The translations under genes and the position numbers were made by a program. The notes below the pieces were generated by a model, which worked only from the letters and a program-made list of their open reading frames with translations, was not told the DNA's origin and made no database searches. A stretch of DNA of 64,000 bases from Corynebacterium silvaticum (GTDB lineage: Bacteria; Actinomycetota; Actinomycetes; Mycobacteriales; Mycobacteriaceae): NCBI RefSeq assembly GCF_004382825.2, contig NZ_SDQO02000002.1, positions 682,001 to 746,000 of the forward strand. Reading direction: 5' to 3'. Below, piece by piece: positions 8,779-19,350 of the stretch; positions within the stretch are counted from its first letter, which is position 1, and every line of letters begins with the position of its first letter.

Positions 8779-11700
8779 GTGCATCACTCCACGCAGAAAA
8801 CCGCGACGCACCACCCGACGTCGTTTTCCAAGATTTTGGTCGCTAATCGCGGCGAGATTGCAGTTCGTGCTTTCCGTGCTGCATTTGAGACTGGGGCTTC
8901 AACGGTAGCTGTCTACCCCATGGAAGACCGGAACTCTTTCCACCGGTCATTTGCCTCTGAGGCTGTTCTCATCGGTGAGGGCGGGTCGGCAGTTAAGGCG
9001 TATCTCGACATCGATGAGGTCATTCGCGCAGCCAAACAAACGGGTGCCGACGCCGTCTACCCAGGCTATGGATTCCTTTCAGAAAACGCCCAATTGGCCA
9101 GGGAATGCGCAGAAAACGGGCTCACGTTCATTGGGCCGCCCCCCTCGGTGCTCGACCTGACAGGCGATAAGTCCGCGGCCGTAGCCGCAGCTCGTGAGGC
9201 GGGTCTTCCTACTCTTACTGAGACCGAGCCCACAGATGATCCGAAAGAATTGGCGATTCTTTCCAAAGACCAGGTCTATCCGCTCTTTGTTAAAGCCGTC
9301 GCAGGCGGCGGCGGCCGAGGGATGCGTTTCGTTGAGAAGCCGGAGGATCTGGAAAAACTTGCGGCGGAGGCTTCTCGCGAGGCTGCGGCTGCATTCGGCG
9401 ATGGCCGCGTCTACGCTGAACGCGCTGTGATTAACCCACAGCACATCGAGGTTCAGATTCTGGGCGACGCCGAGGGTAATATCGTTCACCTCTATGAGCG
9501 CGATTGCTCGTTGCAACGCCGGCATCAGAAGGTCGTGGAGATCGCGCCGGCACAGCACCTCGATCCTGACTTGCGCGACAAGATCTGTGCGGACGCCGTG
9601 GCTTTTGCCCGCCACATCGGCTACATGGGCGCAGGAACCGTGGAATTTTTGGTTGATGAGGACGGAAACCACGTCTTCATCGAGATGAACCCCCGCATCC
9701 AGGTGGAGCACACGGTGACTGAAGAAGTCACCCAGGTGGACTTGGTTAAGTCGCAGATCATGATTGCTGCTGGCGCGACGCTAGAGCAATTGGGGCTGCG
9801 CCAGGAGGACATCCACACTGAAGGCGCTGCTCTGCAGTGCCGTATCACCACGGAAGACCCCAATAACGGTTTCCGCCCAGACACCGGAACTATCACGGTG
9901 TATCGCTCACCAGGGGGCGCCGGTGTGCGTCTCGACGGCGCCGCCATGCTCGGCGGAGAGATCAGCCCGAACTTTGACTCCATGCTGGTAAAGATGACCT
10001 GCCGTGGCGCGGATTTTGAAACGGCAGTTGCCCGTGCGCAGCGTGCGTTGGCGGAATTCGTGGTTTCTGGTGTGGCTACCAACATTGGTTTTTTGCGTGC
10101 GTTGCTGCGCGAAGAAGATTTCCAGTCCAAGCGCATAGCCACCGGCTTCATCGCTGATCACCCGTGGCTGCTCCAGGCACCTCCCGCAGATGACGAGCAG
10201 GGCAGAATCCTGGATTACCTTGCAGATGTGACCGTGAATAAACCACACGGTGTTCGCCCCGCTGTGGTCAATCCGGTGGAGAAGCTGCCTGCGGAATCCA
10301 AAGAGGAACTTCCTAGGGGCTCCCGCGATCGACTTCTCCAGTTAGGGCCGGTGGAATTCGCGCGTGCCCTGCGCAAGCAAGACGCACTCGCAGTCACCGA
10401 CACCACGTTCCGCGACGCTCATCAGTCGCTGCTGGCTACACGCGTCCGCTCTAACACGCTTATCGACGCCGCCCGCCACGTCGCACGCCTCACCCCCGAG
10501 CTCCTCTCCATTGAAGCGTGGGGCGGCGCAACCTACGACGTTGCCATGCGATTCCTCCACGAGGACCCATGGGAGCGCCTAGACCACCTGCGCGAGGCCA
10601 TGCCCAACATCAACATCCAGATGCTGCTGTGGACGCAATACCGTGGGTTACACCCCCTACCCAGATTCCGTGTGTGCCGCTTTTGTCAACGAGGCAGCAC
10701 GCTCAGGCGTAGACATCTTCCGTATCTTTGACGCACTCAACGACGTCTCCCAGATGCGCCCAGCTATCGACGCAGTCCTCAACACCGGCACAACCATCGC
10801 CGAAGTCGCAATGGCCTACTCTGGTGATCTCACTGACCCGAACGAGAAGCTCTACACGCTGGACTACTACCTCAAGCTTGCAGAACAAATCGTTGACTCG
10901 GGCGCTCACATCCTGGCGGTCAAAGACATGGCTGGACTGATGAAGCCCGCCGCTGCCACCAAGCTGGTTTCTGAGCTGCGCAAGAACTTTGATCTGCCAG
11001 TGCACGTCCACACTCACGACACAGCAGGCGGCCAGCTGGCCACGTACTGGGCTGCAGCAGCTGCCGGCGCAGACGCTGTGGATGGCGCTTCCGCACCGCT
11101 GTCGGGTACCACGTCGCAGCCGTCGCTCTCCGCTATCGTGGCGGCCTTTGATAACACCTACCGCTCGACGGGGCTTTCCCTTGACGCCGTCGGATCCCTG
11201 GAGCCGTACTGGGAGGCTGTTCGCAAGCTGTATGCGCCGTTTGAATCCGGAACTCCCGGGCCAACCGGACGCGTCTACCTCCACGAAATCCCTGGTGGTC
11301 AGCTTTCCAACCTACGGGCACAAGCCATAGCGCTGGGCTTGGCTGATCGCTTTGAGATCATCGAAGACACCTATGCTGCTGTTAACGAGATGCTCGGCCG
11401 CCCCACTAAAGTCACCCCGTCATCCAAGGTCGTTGGCGACTTAGCCCTTTACCTCGTGGGCGCGGGAGTCGACCCCAAGGACTTTGCGGCCGACCCACAA
11501 AAGTACGACATCCCTGACTCCGTGATCGCTTTCCTCCGGGGAGAATTGGGAACTCCTCCCGGTGGCTGGCCAGAAGAGCTGCGCAACAAGGCCCTCGCCG
11601 GACGCAAAGAGTCAAAGGACACCCTCGCTGAGCTTCCTGCTGAGGACGCTGCGGCGCTGGCCGACCAGGCTACCGTTCGCGGGACTTTGGACCGCTTGCT

Positions 11701-12202
11701 GTTCCCCAAGCCGGCACAGGAGTTTTCGGAGCACCGTCGTCAGTTCGGTGACACCACAAAGCTGGGCGACGCAGAATTCCTGTATGGACTGGTGGAGGGC
11801 AAAGAAACCGTCATCCATACCGCGGGCAGCAACGTTCCTATGATCGTAAGGCTCGACGCGGTGGGCGAACCCGACGAGAAGGGCATGCGGAATGTCGTAT
11901 GCAACGTCAACGGGCAAATTCGTCCGATCCTTGTCCGGGATCGAAACGTCGAATCCATCACGGCATCCGCTGAAAAGGCGGACGCGTCCAACGTTGGACA
12001 CGTTGCAGCACCGTTCTCTGGTGTGGTTACCGTGACCGTGGAGCCAGGCGCGAAGGTTACAGCAGGCGATCCCGTCGCAGTGATTGAAGCCATGAAGATG
12101 GAAGCCACCATCTCGGCCACCACAGACGGAACCGTCGAGCGCATCGTAATGACGCAACCCACCAAGGTCGAAGGCGGAGACCTGCTACTGGTTATTGCCT
12201 AA
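8779..12202 (+). pseudogene. pyc: Pyruvate carboxylase, split by a 2-base deletion
   Basis: Together the two frames encode a full-length (about 1140 residue) pyruvate carboxylase, the biotin enzyme that makes oxaloacetate from pyruvate, ATP and bicarbonate. The first (8779-10731, GTG start) holds the biotin carboxylase domain ([25 protein letters not shown]) and the start of the carboxyltransferase. The second, open to 12202, holds the rest and the biotinyl domain with EAMKMEA. The break lies between 10629 and 10630: the text reads CTGCTG-TGGACGC, while restoring CG gives LLRGRNTVGYTPYPDS, the conserved family sequence. Nothing else in either half is damaged. The lesion is either a real inactivation or a sequencing error; the intact remainder makes the latter, or a very recent change, likely. 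A GAAAGAAT-ATTCTTTC inverted repeat lies in the gene at 9243-9264. Confidence 0.9.
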
Positions 12203-12220
12203 AGCATACGCAAGGTAAAA

Positions 12221-12251
12221 GGGCGACCACTCGTATTCTGAGTGCTCGCCC
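12221..12251. terminator. Hairpin between pyc and the convergent MFS gene
   Basis: GGGCGAcCACTCg...tGAGTGcTCGCCC forms a strong stem 18 bases after the pyc stop. The adjoining TTTT is on the minus strand, so it can also end leftward transcripts from the MFS gene. Confidence 0.75.
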
Positions 12252-12274
12252 TTAGGCGTCGATACGCACAATTA

Positions 12275-13736
12275 TCACTCAGGCTTAGCGGAACGGACCT
12301 TGACTGCGGCAACGGGCGTGATAAACAGTGAAGCCACTAAAATCAGCCCAGCGAAAACGGTGCCCGCCACGAATGCGGAGGTCGTGCCCTGCGCCTGCGC
12401 TACCGCAGGGGCTGCTGTAGAACGCGTTGCGACGATAGTCATAATCCCGATCATCACCGCCGTGCCCATAGCGCCACCTAGCTGCTGAAGCGTGTTCACA
12501 ATCGCCGACCCATGCCCATAGAGACGAGTGGGGAGAGAAGACAAAGAGACCGTCATCAAAGGGGTCATCACCAAAGCAAGCCCCACACAGAAAAGGCAAT
12601 GAACAGCGACCACGATCAGCACCGAAGCCTCAGCAGTGAACATGAGAGCCGCCGTCAGCATTGACCCGAACATCAAGATCGCGCCGGGAATCACCAAGGG
12701 GCGGGGGCCTGCGCGATCATAGAAGCGGCCAATAAACGGCGAAACCAGGCCTTGGAATAATCCGCCGGGCAATAGCACTAGGCCGGTGGTGAGGGCAGAA
12801 ACGCCGATTCCTTCCTGCAAATAAATCGGAATCACGTTCACCATGCCCAAGAGTGCGGTGAGACCCAGCATGAGGACTATCGCTGACAAGACGAAGTTTC
12901 TGATAGCAAAGGGGGACATCTCCAAAAGCGCGCGGCCTGATTGTGCCAACCGTAGCTGTCGGCGCACGAAGATCGCTAAAGCCCCTAGACCCGCGAAGAA
13001 GACTGCGGCGGGCAGCCAGTGGCCGTCGACAAGCTCGCGCATGGTGGAAAGGCCATAGATGAGACCTCCGAAGGCTAGGGCTGAGAGAAGTAGTGAGATT
13101 ATGTCGAAAGGCACGCGAGAGACTTCTTGGACATTGGTTACTACGACAAACCCCAGAACGAAGACGGCCACGGCAATCGGGATCACCGCCCAGAACAGCC
13201 AGTGCCACGACAAAGAATTCAAAATGAATCCCGAGAGGGTGGGGCCAAAGGCCGGAGCCACCGATATCACGACTGAGTTGATACCCATCATCGTACCGCG
13301 CTTGGCTGGTTCCACCAGCGTGATCGTCATGGTCATCAGCAGCGGCAGCACTATGGCAGTACCCATTGCCTGGACAATTCGCCCTGCGACCAGCACCCAG
13401 AAGGCGGGCGCTATGGCGCACATCAGCGTCCCTAGGATGTAGACCCACAGCGGCTAAAAAGTTCATTCAGGTAGTAAACCGTTGCAGCAGGAAGCCGGTT
13501 GCCGGAATGACGATGGACATGGTGAGCAGAAACCCAGTGGCTAACCACTGAACGACGTCGGCGGTAACTCCAAAATCGGCCATGATTGACGGAAGCTCCA
13601 CCGACAGAACTGTTTCATTCAGAATCATGATCATCGCCGCGACAACGACAACGCCAAGGATTAATCCCACCCGTGGTTCCGAAGATGCTGCGGTTCCCTG
13701 AGCAGGCTCGGGGATACGTTGCGGTGAAGTCGCCAC
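12275..13736 (-). pseudogene. MFS drug exporter of the DHA2 type, broken near the N-terminus
   Basis: The parts add up to an EmrB/QacA-like 14-helix proton-driven exporter. The N-terminal piece (13467-13736, 89 residues) holds helix 1 and ends at a TGA (13467-13469). Just after this, the same frame continues with a plausible helix start, FLAAVGL. About 20 bases later the sequence must change frame to give YILGTLMCAIAPAFWVL, the start of the long remaining piece (to 12275, 382 residues). So at least two changes separate it from a working gene, both within 13437-13470. Downstream motifs such as 'PAFGPTLSGFILNSLSWHWLFW' are intact. The C-terminal piece alone would lack two helices. This is more likely a true pseudogene than the single-lesion cases here. 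Confidence 0.8.
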
Positions 13737-13834
13737 GGGGAGGTCCTATCTTTGTTTGATTACTCTTCTGCGGCACGAGGGGGAAAAGTATAAGCCGCCA
13801 CAAAGCATGACAGCTTACGCGGCGGCGGGGAGTT

Positions 13835-13861
13835 TGGGAAAGAAACGTCGATTCTTTCCCA
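13835..13861. repeat. Palindromic repeat copy, probably the 3' hairpin of the next gene
   Basis: GGGAAAGAA...TTCTTTCCC with the centre ACGTCGA. It lies a few bases beyond the stop of the leftward gene 13868-14254. It belongs to the same palindrome family as the copies at 21461, 32258 and 50868. Confidence 0.65.
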
Positions 13862-13867
13862 CAAACA

Positions 13868-14254
13868 TCACCTAGTCAGGGTGATCCCGTGCGCAGCGCA
13901 CCACCGCTCAATGGGCCCCCGGATCTCATGAACCCCGTCGCCGACCGTTTTTTGATCGAGGATGGGATCGTTGGGCAGTTCCCGTGCGGGGTCTCCCGCG
14001 GGCGCGATATCAAGTATCCCGCTCAGGCCGTGTTCTGTGCTGGTCAGATGGAGAACCGCGAGAGCAATCATATCGATGTTTGTCTGTTCGCATACTGCCC
14101 AGGAATACATGGAATTGTCGTGCCAACGGTGGTGGGCTTCCTCGACATCAAAGTGGGCGTCGATCAGCTGGATGACGGGGGTGTCGTCGATTCGGTCGTC
14201 GTTATGCAGGGGGCGTGCATAGAAGCGTCCGCCGTTGATATCGGTTGGTTCCAT
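13868..14254 (-). CDS. Hypothetical protein
   Basis: 128 residues from the ATG at 14252-14254 (MEPTDINGGRFYARPL). The same frame is open further upstream, but it would run through the accBC terminator hairpin, so a longer start is unlikely. A TAGAAT box ends seven bases before this ATG, the layout of a leaderless corynebacterial promoter; there is no ribosome site. The protein is soluble and acidic. The pattern '...MYSWAVCEQTNIDMIALAVLHLTS...' is a strand-helix-strand that faintly recalls GNAT acetyltransferases, but I would not assign that. It lies between accBC and the broken MFS gene, all on the minus strand. Confidence 0.65.
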   Translation of the reverse strand: MEPTDINGGRFYARPLHNDDRIDDTPVIQLIDAHFDVEEAHHRWHDNSMYSWAVCEQTNIDMIALAVLHLTSTEHGLSGILDIAPAGDPARELPNDPILDQKTVGDGVHEIRGPIERWCAAHGITLTR

Positions 14255-14297
14255 AGCAAACATTCTAGAACGTTGTTCAATGATCGCGCAGGTGCAC

Positions 14298-14343
14298 AAA
14301 GGCCGCATGCTTTTCGACGAAACATCGATGAGCATGCGGCCTT
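14298..14343 (-). terminator. Terminator of accBC
   Basis: AAGGCCGCATGCT pairs perfectly with AGCATGCGGCCTT around a 19-base loop. On the minus strand a run of Ts does not follow closely, but the 13-bp stem lies 27 bases after the accBC stop and before the next gene's promoter. Confidence 0.75.
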
Positions 14344-14369
14344 CAAGCTGATAGAGCTCGTGTGGCTTG

Positions 14370-16145
14370 CTACTTAATTTCGAGCAGAACCTGTCCCTTG
14401 GTCACGCCTTCGCCTGCTGCGGCGACAAGGCCGGTGACGGTGCCAGACTTGTGAGCCTTGACGGGGTTTTCCATCTTCATAGCTTCGAGCACCACAACGG
14501 TGTCGCCTTCGGCAACTTCAGCGCCTTCTTCTACGTTGACCTTGATAACGGTGCCCTGCATCGGTGCTGCCACTGCGTCACCGGAAACGGCTGCTTTGGA
14601 TCCTCCGGCACGGCGCTTCTTGGCTTTCTTCTTGACGGCGCCGGAGCCTCCAAGTGCGAGGTCGCCAGGTAGTGCGATCTCCACGCGGCGGCCGTCGATT
14701 TCCACGACGACCTTTTGGCTTGGGGTTGCTTCCTCGTCTTCGGCGATGTCCGCGGGATCGACGTAAGCAGGGATCGGGTTATCCCATTCTTCCTCGATCC
14801 ACTTGGTGTACACGTCAAAGCCGGTGCCGTTGCCAACAAAAGCAGGGTTTTCAACGATGTGGCGGTGGAAGGGGAGGACAGTTGGCATGCCCTCTACGAC
14901 GTACTCGCCGAGGGAACGACGCGCGCGCTGGAGGGCTTCATCGCGGGTCTCTCCGTAGACGATGAGCTTTGCCAGCATAGAGTCAAATTGTCCGCCAATG
15001 ACAGATCCCTCAACGATGCCGGAGTCCATGCGCACGCCGGGGCCGGAAGGCTCAACGTACTTAGTGACCTTGCCTGGGGCTGGCATGAAGTTGGAGCCTG
15101 CGTCCTCGCCATTGATACGGAACTCAAAGGCGTGGCCGCGTGGTGTGGGGTCTTCTTTGATGTGGAGTTCTTGTCCCTCAGCGATGCGGAATTGTTCGCG
15201 GACAAGATCGAGTCCGGTGGTTACCTCTGTGACTGGGTGTTCCACCTGGAGTCGGGTGTTGACCTCAAGGAAAGAGATGAGGCCATCGGCGCCCACGAGG
15301 TATTCCACGGTGCCAGCGCCATAGTATCCAGCTTCACGACAAATCCGCTTTGCAGACTCGTGAAGGGACGTGCGCTGTTGGTCGGTGAGGAACGGTGCCG
15401 GGGCTTCTTCGACAAGCTTCTGGAATCGACGCTGCAAGGAGCAATCGCGGGTGCCGGCAACGACGACGTTTCCATGCTGGTCTGCAATTACCTGGCACTC
15501 AACGTGGCGGGCTTTGTCCAGATAACGCTCCACAAAGCACTCACCGCGGCCGAATGCGGAAACGGCTTCACGGGTAGCGGACTCGTAGAGGTCTGCGACC
15601 TCGTCCATGGTGTACGCGACCTTCATGCCGCGTCCGCCGCCGCCAAAGGCTGCCTTAATAGCGATGGGGAGACCGTGCTCTTCCGCGAAAGCCACAACCT
15701 CAGCTGCATCCTTGACCGGTTCTTTGGTGCCGGGGGCCATTGGCGCATCAGCCTTAAGAGCGATATGGCGAGCCGTAACTTTGTCTCCCAGGTCGCGGAT
15801 GGATTGCGGGGATGGGCCGATCCAGATCAGTCCTGCGTCGATGACTGCTTCGGCAAAGTCACCGTTTTCGGAGAGGAAGCCGTATCCGGGGTGAATAGCG
15901 TTGGCGCCGGATTTGCGGGCTGCGTCGAGAATTTTTTCTACAACGAGGTAGGACTCAGCGGAAGTCTGTCCGCCGAGCGCAAATGCCTCGTCTGCCAGGG
16001 ACACGAAAGGGGCCTCGGCGTCTGGCTCTGCGTATACAGCAACGCTTGGGATGCCGGCGTCGCGCGCGGCGCGAATGACTCGAATGGCAATCTCGCCGCG
16101 GTTAGCAACGAGAACCTTCGTGATCTTCTTCTGTTCCACAGACAC
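14370..16145 (-). CDS. accBC: Acyl-CoA carboxylase alpha subunit (biotin carboxylase + biotin carrier)
   Basis: 591 residues, the normal length. Residues 10-460 are the biotin carboxylase, an ATP-grasp enzyme: '[20 protein letters not shown]', glycine-rich loop '[12 protein letters not shown]', and '[16 protein letters not shown]'. After a Lys/Arg/Ala-rich linker, residues 520-591 are the biotin carrier with the biotinylation site EAMKMEN. It carboxylates biotin, which the AccD subunits then use on acetyl-CoA or long-chain acyl-CoA for fatty and mycolic acid synthesis. The start is a GTG preceded by GGAGAG. It shares this neighbourhood with accE, dtsR1, dtsR2 and birA, its functional partners, but is transcribed separately from them. 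Confidence 0.97.
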   Translation of the reverse strand: MSVEQKKITKVLVANRGEIAIRVIRAARDAGIPSVAVYAEPDAEAPFVSLADEAFALGGQTSAESYLVVEKILDAARKSGANAIHPGYGFLSENGDFAEAVIDAGLIWIGPSPQSIRDLGDKVTARHIALKADAPMAPGTKEPVKDAAEVVAFAEEHGLPIAIKAAFGGGGRGMKVAYTMDEVADLYESATREAVSAFGRGECFVERYLDKARHVECQVIADQHGNVVVAGTRDCSLQRRFQKLVEEAPAPFLTDQQRTSLHESAKRICREAGYYGAGTVEYLVGADGLISFLEVNTRLQVEHPVTEVTTGLDLVREQFRIAEGQELHIKEDPTPRGHAFEFRINGEDAGSNFMPAPGKVTKYVEPSGPGVRMDSGIVEGSVIGGQFDSMLAKLIVYGETRDEALQRARRSLGEYVVEGMPTVLPFHRHIVENPAFVGNGTGFDVYTKWIEEEWDNPIPAYVDPADIAEDEEATPSQKVVVEIDGRRVEIALPGDLALGGSGAVKKKAKKRRAGGSKAAVSGDAVAAPMQGTVIKVNVEEGAEVAEGDTVVVLEAMKMENPVKAHKSGTVTGLVAAAGEGVTKGQVLLEIK

Positions 16146-16390
16146 TGAAGCTCTCCTAGTTCTTGTGAAAGTATGGTGACCAATGTGACGATGGCCTTCG
16201 TAGCCACGTTAATCGCATAAGTCTGAACGGGTATCGATTATGCAGAGTGGCCTACCGAATTTTTCAGCAGGCCGTTGAATATCGATGCGTTGTGCATCAC
16301 ATATTGTTGCACATTCGGCACTTTTTCAAAGCAAAAACTCCTAGAGATTTAGCTGCATGAGCTTTTGCTGCCGAAAGTAATTATAGACTC

Positions 16391-17269
16391 CTAAGCCTGG
16401 CCCGGCTCATCTCCGGTGGCGATAGGCATCTTGACCATGTTGCCCCACTCTGCCCAGGAGCCGTCATAATTCCGAACAAAATCGTATCCAAGCAGGTGCT
16501 TTAGTACGAACCATGTATGGGCAGCGCGGTCTCCCACTTGGCAGTAAACGATCGTTTCGGAGTCTTTGGGAACCTCTGAGTAGAGGGCGGCGAGCTCTTC
16601 GGCGGAACGGAAACGGCTATTGGGGTGTACAGATTTTTCCCAAGGAATATTCACCGCGGTGGGTATATGCCCCCGCCTTAGAACCCCAGAAGAGGGGGAG
16701 CCGGCGTCGACGGTGCCGTTGTATTCTGCGGCGCTGCGGACGTCGATAAGCTTTGGCGCGCCGAGTTTTTCTAGGAGTTCCTGAACGTAAATGCGGTCTG
16801 GATGATCGGCGCGCTTGACCACCGGGTAATCGGTGGCGGGGTATTCCGGTACGGCGTAGGAGGTGTCGCGCTCTTCTGCCATCCAGGCGTCGCGGCCGCC
16901 GTTGAGGATGCGTACGTCCTCGTGGCCAAAGAGTTCGAAAATCCACAGGGTAAAGGCTGCCCACCAGTTGGACTTATCCCCGTAGATAACCACCGTGTCA
17001 TCCCGTGCGATGCCCTTAGCGCTCATGAGCGCAGCAAAGTCTTCGCCGGTGATGTAGTCGCGAATTGTCTTATTGTTCAGGTCTTTTGCCCAGTCGATGC
17101 GTACGGCGCCGGGGATATGTCCGATGTCGTAGAGCAGGGAGTCCTCATCAGACTCCACTACTCGGAGTCCCTTCGTGCCCAATCGAGCACTGAGCCACGA
17201 GGCGGAGACGAGTTTCTCGGGATGTGCGTAGTCCTGAAACAGGGGATGGGGATCGTAGGGTGCGGGCAT
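16391..17269 (-). CDS. sseA: Thiosulfate sulfurtransferase (rhodanese)
   Basis: 292 residues from the ATG at 17267-17269, which follows an AAAGG ribosome site; the open frame extends 24 codons upstream without one. There are two rhodanese domains. The first (residues 10-135) is the inactive type; the second (160-285) carries the catalytic loop CQVGDR, where the Cys takes sulfane sulfur from thiosulfate and passes it to cyanide or a thiol. The pattern matches mycobacterial CysA2/SseA-type enzymes, and C. glutamicum has a rhodanese gene beside accBC too. It reads in the same direction as accBC, separated from it by about 245 bases without a gene. Confidence 0.93.
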   Translation of the reverse strand: MPAPYDPHPLFQDYAHPEKLVSASWLSARLGTKGLRVVESDEDSLLYDIGHIPGAVRIDWAKDLNNKTIRDYITGEDFAALMSAKGIARDDTVVIYGDKSNWWAAFTLWIFELFGHEDVRILNGGRDAWMAEERDTSYAVPEYPATDYPVVKRADHPDRIYVQELLEKLGAPKLIDVRSAAEYNGTVDAGSPSSGVLRRGHIPTAVNIPWEKSVHPNSRFRSAEELAALYSEVPKDSETIVYCQVGDRAAHTWFVLKHLLGYDFVRNYDGSWAEWGNMVKMPIATGDEPGQA

Positions 17270-17992
17270 TGGACGACCTTTGCGCTTACATGAAATACGG
17301 ATGATTAATGAAACGTGGAGGCATTTCTTGATAGATATCAAAAATCTTAAACCACTCGGTGGAGAGAGGTCAGTGCCTTAATCGCCACGATGCGACCACT
17401 GTAACCATTTTTGATCATGTTGTAGTGGTAGGGAACGGACATTGAGGAGCCTTCGACGCTGTCGTCTGGTGCATCCCTTTTTATGTAATTTCCCACCTCC
17501 TGCACTGTGACGCCAGGGCCTGAACTTTTACAACCGAGACACTTCTAGCTTATGCAATTTAAGGGTTCTACGTCACCAGAAATAGTAGATGTGTTTTTCA
17601 TTACTGCGGTCTTTGTTGTGATCCCCCAGGGCTGGAGATCTAATACGATGAAAGTGAGGTGTGTGACACGAGACTACGAATCCGCGCGTCACGCCAGCAA
17701 TAACATGGCTAGTCCTGTGCAACTGAAGTCTCAGAAATTTTAGTTTGTGGGCTGGTTGCCGTTGGCCTCGTAAAGCTTGCAACGGCAACAGCAGTTAACG
17801 GTGGTGTGTCGTGGGGGTGGATTTGAAAAAGTAGTGCCACGTTATGTGCATTGTTGTGTCCTGTTGATCGCTGATCCTCTCTAGGCGACTGGGTAGCAGT
17901 TGTCTCGTTCAATAGTTCGAGGTGCTTTTGTCAGGCATCGCGAGCATGCGTAGGTCCGGAAGACCTCCGCAGATCCCCGAAAGGTTATATAC
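17270..17992. other. 723-base spacer without a recognisable gene
   Basis: Both strands hold only short frames with poor composition. Sequence near 17340-17400 and 17540-17600 is AT-rich and may hold promoters for sseA (leftward) and the Cj0069-like gene (rightward). An AAAGG ribosome site precedes the ATG at 17993. I see no repeat, RNA gene or palindrome that stands out. Confidence 0.4.
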
Positions 17993-19083
17993 ATGCACAA
18001 GAGCATCGTTGTATTCGAAGTAGAAGGCGGAAGTGACAAGCAGTTCAACGGTCACCGCAAAGATACGCTGCCCATCGTTGACGCGATCAAAGAAAAAGGG
18101 TGGCATTCCGAGGTGGTTTTCTACCGCCCCGAGTGGTCTGAACAGCTGTTTGACTACGTATCGCAGAACTTTGACGGCTACATTTCCCGCGTTAACCCAG
18201 GCAACATTCCGGGCGGTGAAAAAGGCTACTTTGAGCTGCTTACTAAGCTTTCCGACGCCGGCCTCGTGGGCATGTCCACCCCGCGGAGATGATGGCCTAC
18301 GGCGCAAAGGACGCCCTGGTTAAGCTCAACGACACAGATCTAGTTCCCTCGGATACCGCCGCGTATTACGACGTTGAGTCCTTCCACAGCACTTTCCCCA
18401 CGTCTCTGTCTTATGGGGAGCGTGTACTCAAACAAAACCGCGGCTCCACCGGCTCCGGCATTTGGCGCGTGCAGCTGGAAGATAAAGAGCTTGCAGCTTC
18501 TGTCGCTCCAGGAACCGCACTGCCACTCGATACCAAGCTGCGCTGCACCGAGGCCGTGGATAACCACACGGAGATTCGCGAGCTCGGTGAGTTCATGGAC
18601 TTCTGTGACCAATACATCATTGGCGGCAACGGCATGCTGGTAGACATGCGCTTTATGCCACGCATCGTGGAAGGCGAGATCCGCATTCTTCTCGTCGGCC
18701 CACATCCAGTCTTTGTTGTTCACAAGAAACCGGCTGCAGGCGGAGACAACTTCTCCGCGACCCTCTTCTCCGGCGCAAAGTACACCTATGACAAACCAGA
18801 GGCATGGCAGTCGCTCGTGGATATGTTTGCCGATGCTCGTCCCGTGATCGCGGAGAAGCTCGGCGGAGATAACATCCCGCTGATCTGGACTGCCGATTTC
18901 ATGCTTGCCGACGGCACCGACGGCGAAGACACCTACGTTCTGGGGGAAATCAACTGCTCCTGCGTTGGTTTTACTTCCGAATTGGACATGGGAATCCAGG
19001 AACTCGTGGCCCAAGAAGCAATCCAACGCGTGGAAAAGAAAGCAGAACAAGACAACGGCCTAGCGGTCTCTTTTTCGACGTAA
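17993..19083 (+). pseudogene. Cj0069-like conserved protein, interrupted by a one-base frameshift
   Basis: The two frames (17993-18292 and 18289-19083) join into one protein of about 363 residues: first half 'MHKSIVVFEVEGGSD...', second half 'MMAYGAKDALVKLNDTDLVP...'. The break lies in CCCC at 18279-18282. Adding one C gives GLVGMSTPAEMMAYGAK, which reads smoothly across. The family is the Cj0069-like proteins, cytosolic and probably ATP-grasp-like in fold ('VLKQNRGSTGSGIWRVQL' resembles an ATP-grasp lysine loop and 'LGEINCSCVGF' a metal-binding end). The substrate is unknown. A one-base change in a homopolymer can be a sequencing error, so the gene may be intact in the organism. It stands alone between two spacers. 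Confidence 0.75.
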
Positions 19084-19146
19084 AGGGCGTATTTTAACGC
19101 GTGTTCTGGTGCGCTTTTTCGCGCCCGCTCACGGGTTTATATCCAC

Positions 19147-19186
19147 AACTCCCACCTTACCCCCAACCAGGGGAGGGGTGGGAGTT
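19147..19186. terminator. Possible hairpin after the Cj0069-like gene
   Basis: AACTCCCACC pairs with GGTGGGAGTT, about 60 bases after the stop. No T-run follows, so it may be a processing or weak termination site. Confidence 0.5.
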
Positions 19187-19350
19187 GCTCGTGACAATGG
19201 TGTTTAGCGGGTATTTAGCGCAAAGTAGCAAGAAGTTCCTGCGCGTGGGCCATGCAACCGTATGCGGAATAGGTAAAGCGGTGCCGATTTGGTAAGAAAT
19301 ATAAGGACTTTTAGGCACCACAATCGGGATAATTTAAAGCTCAGGTATCA

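Noticed and set aside
14715..16148. A 477-codon open frame on the plus strand opposite accBC
   Set aside because: It is the antisense shadow of a highly conserved gene with strong codon bias; its composition is Cys/Gly/Val-rich and has no family pattern.
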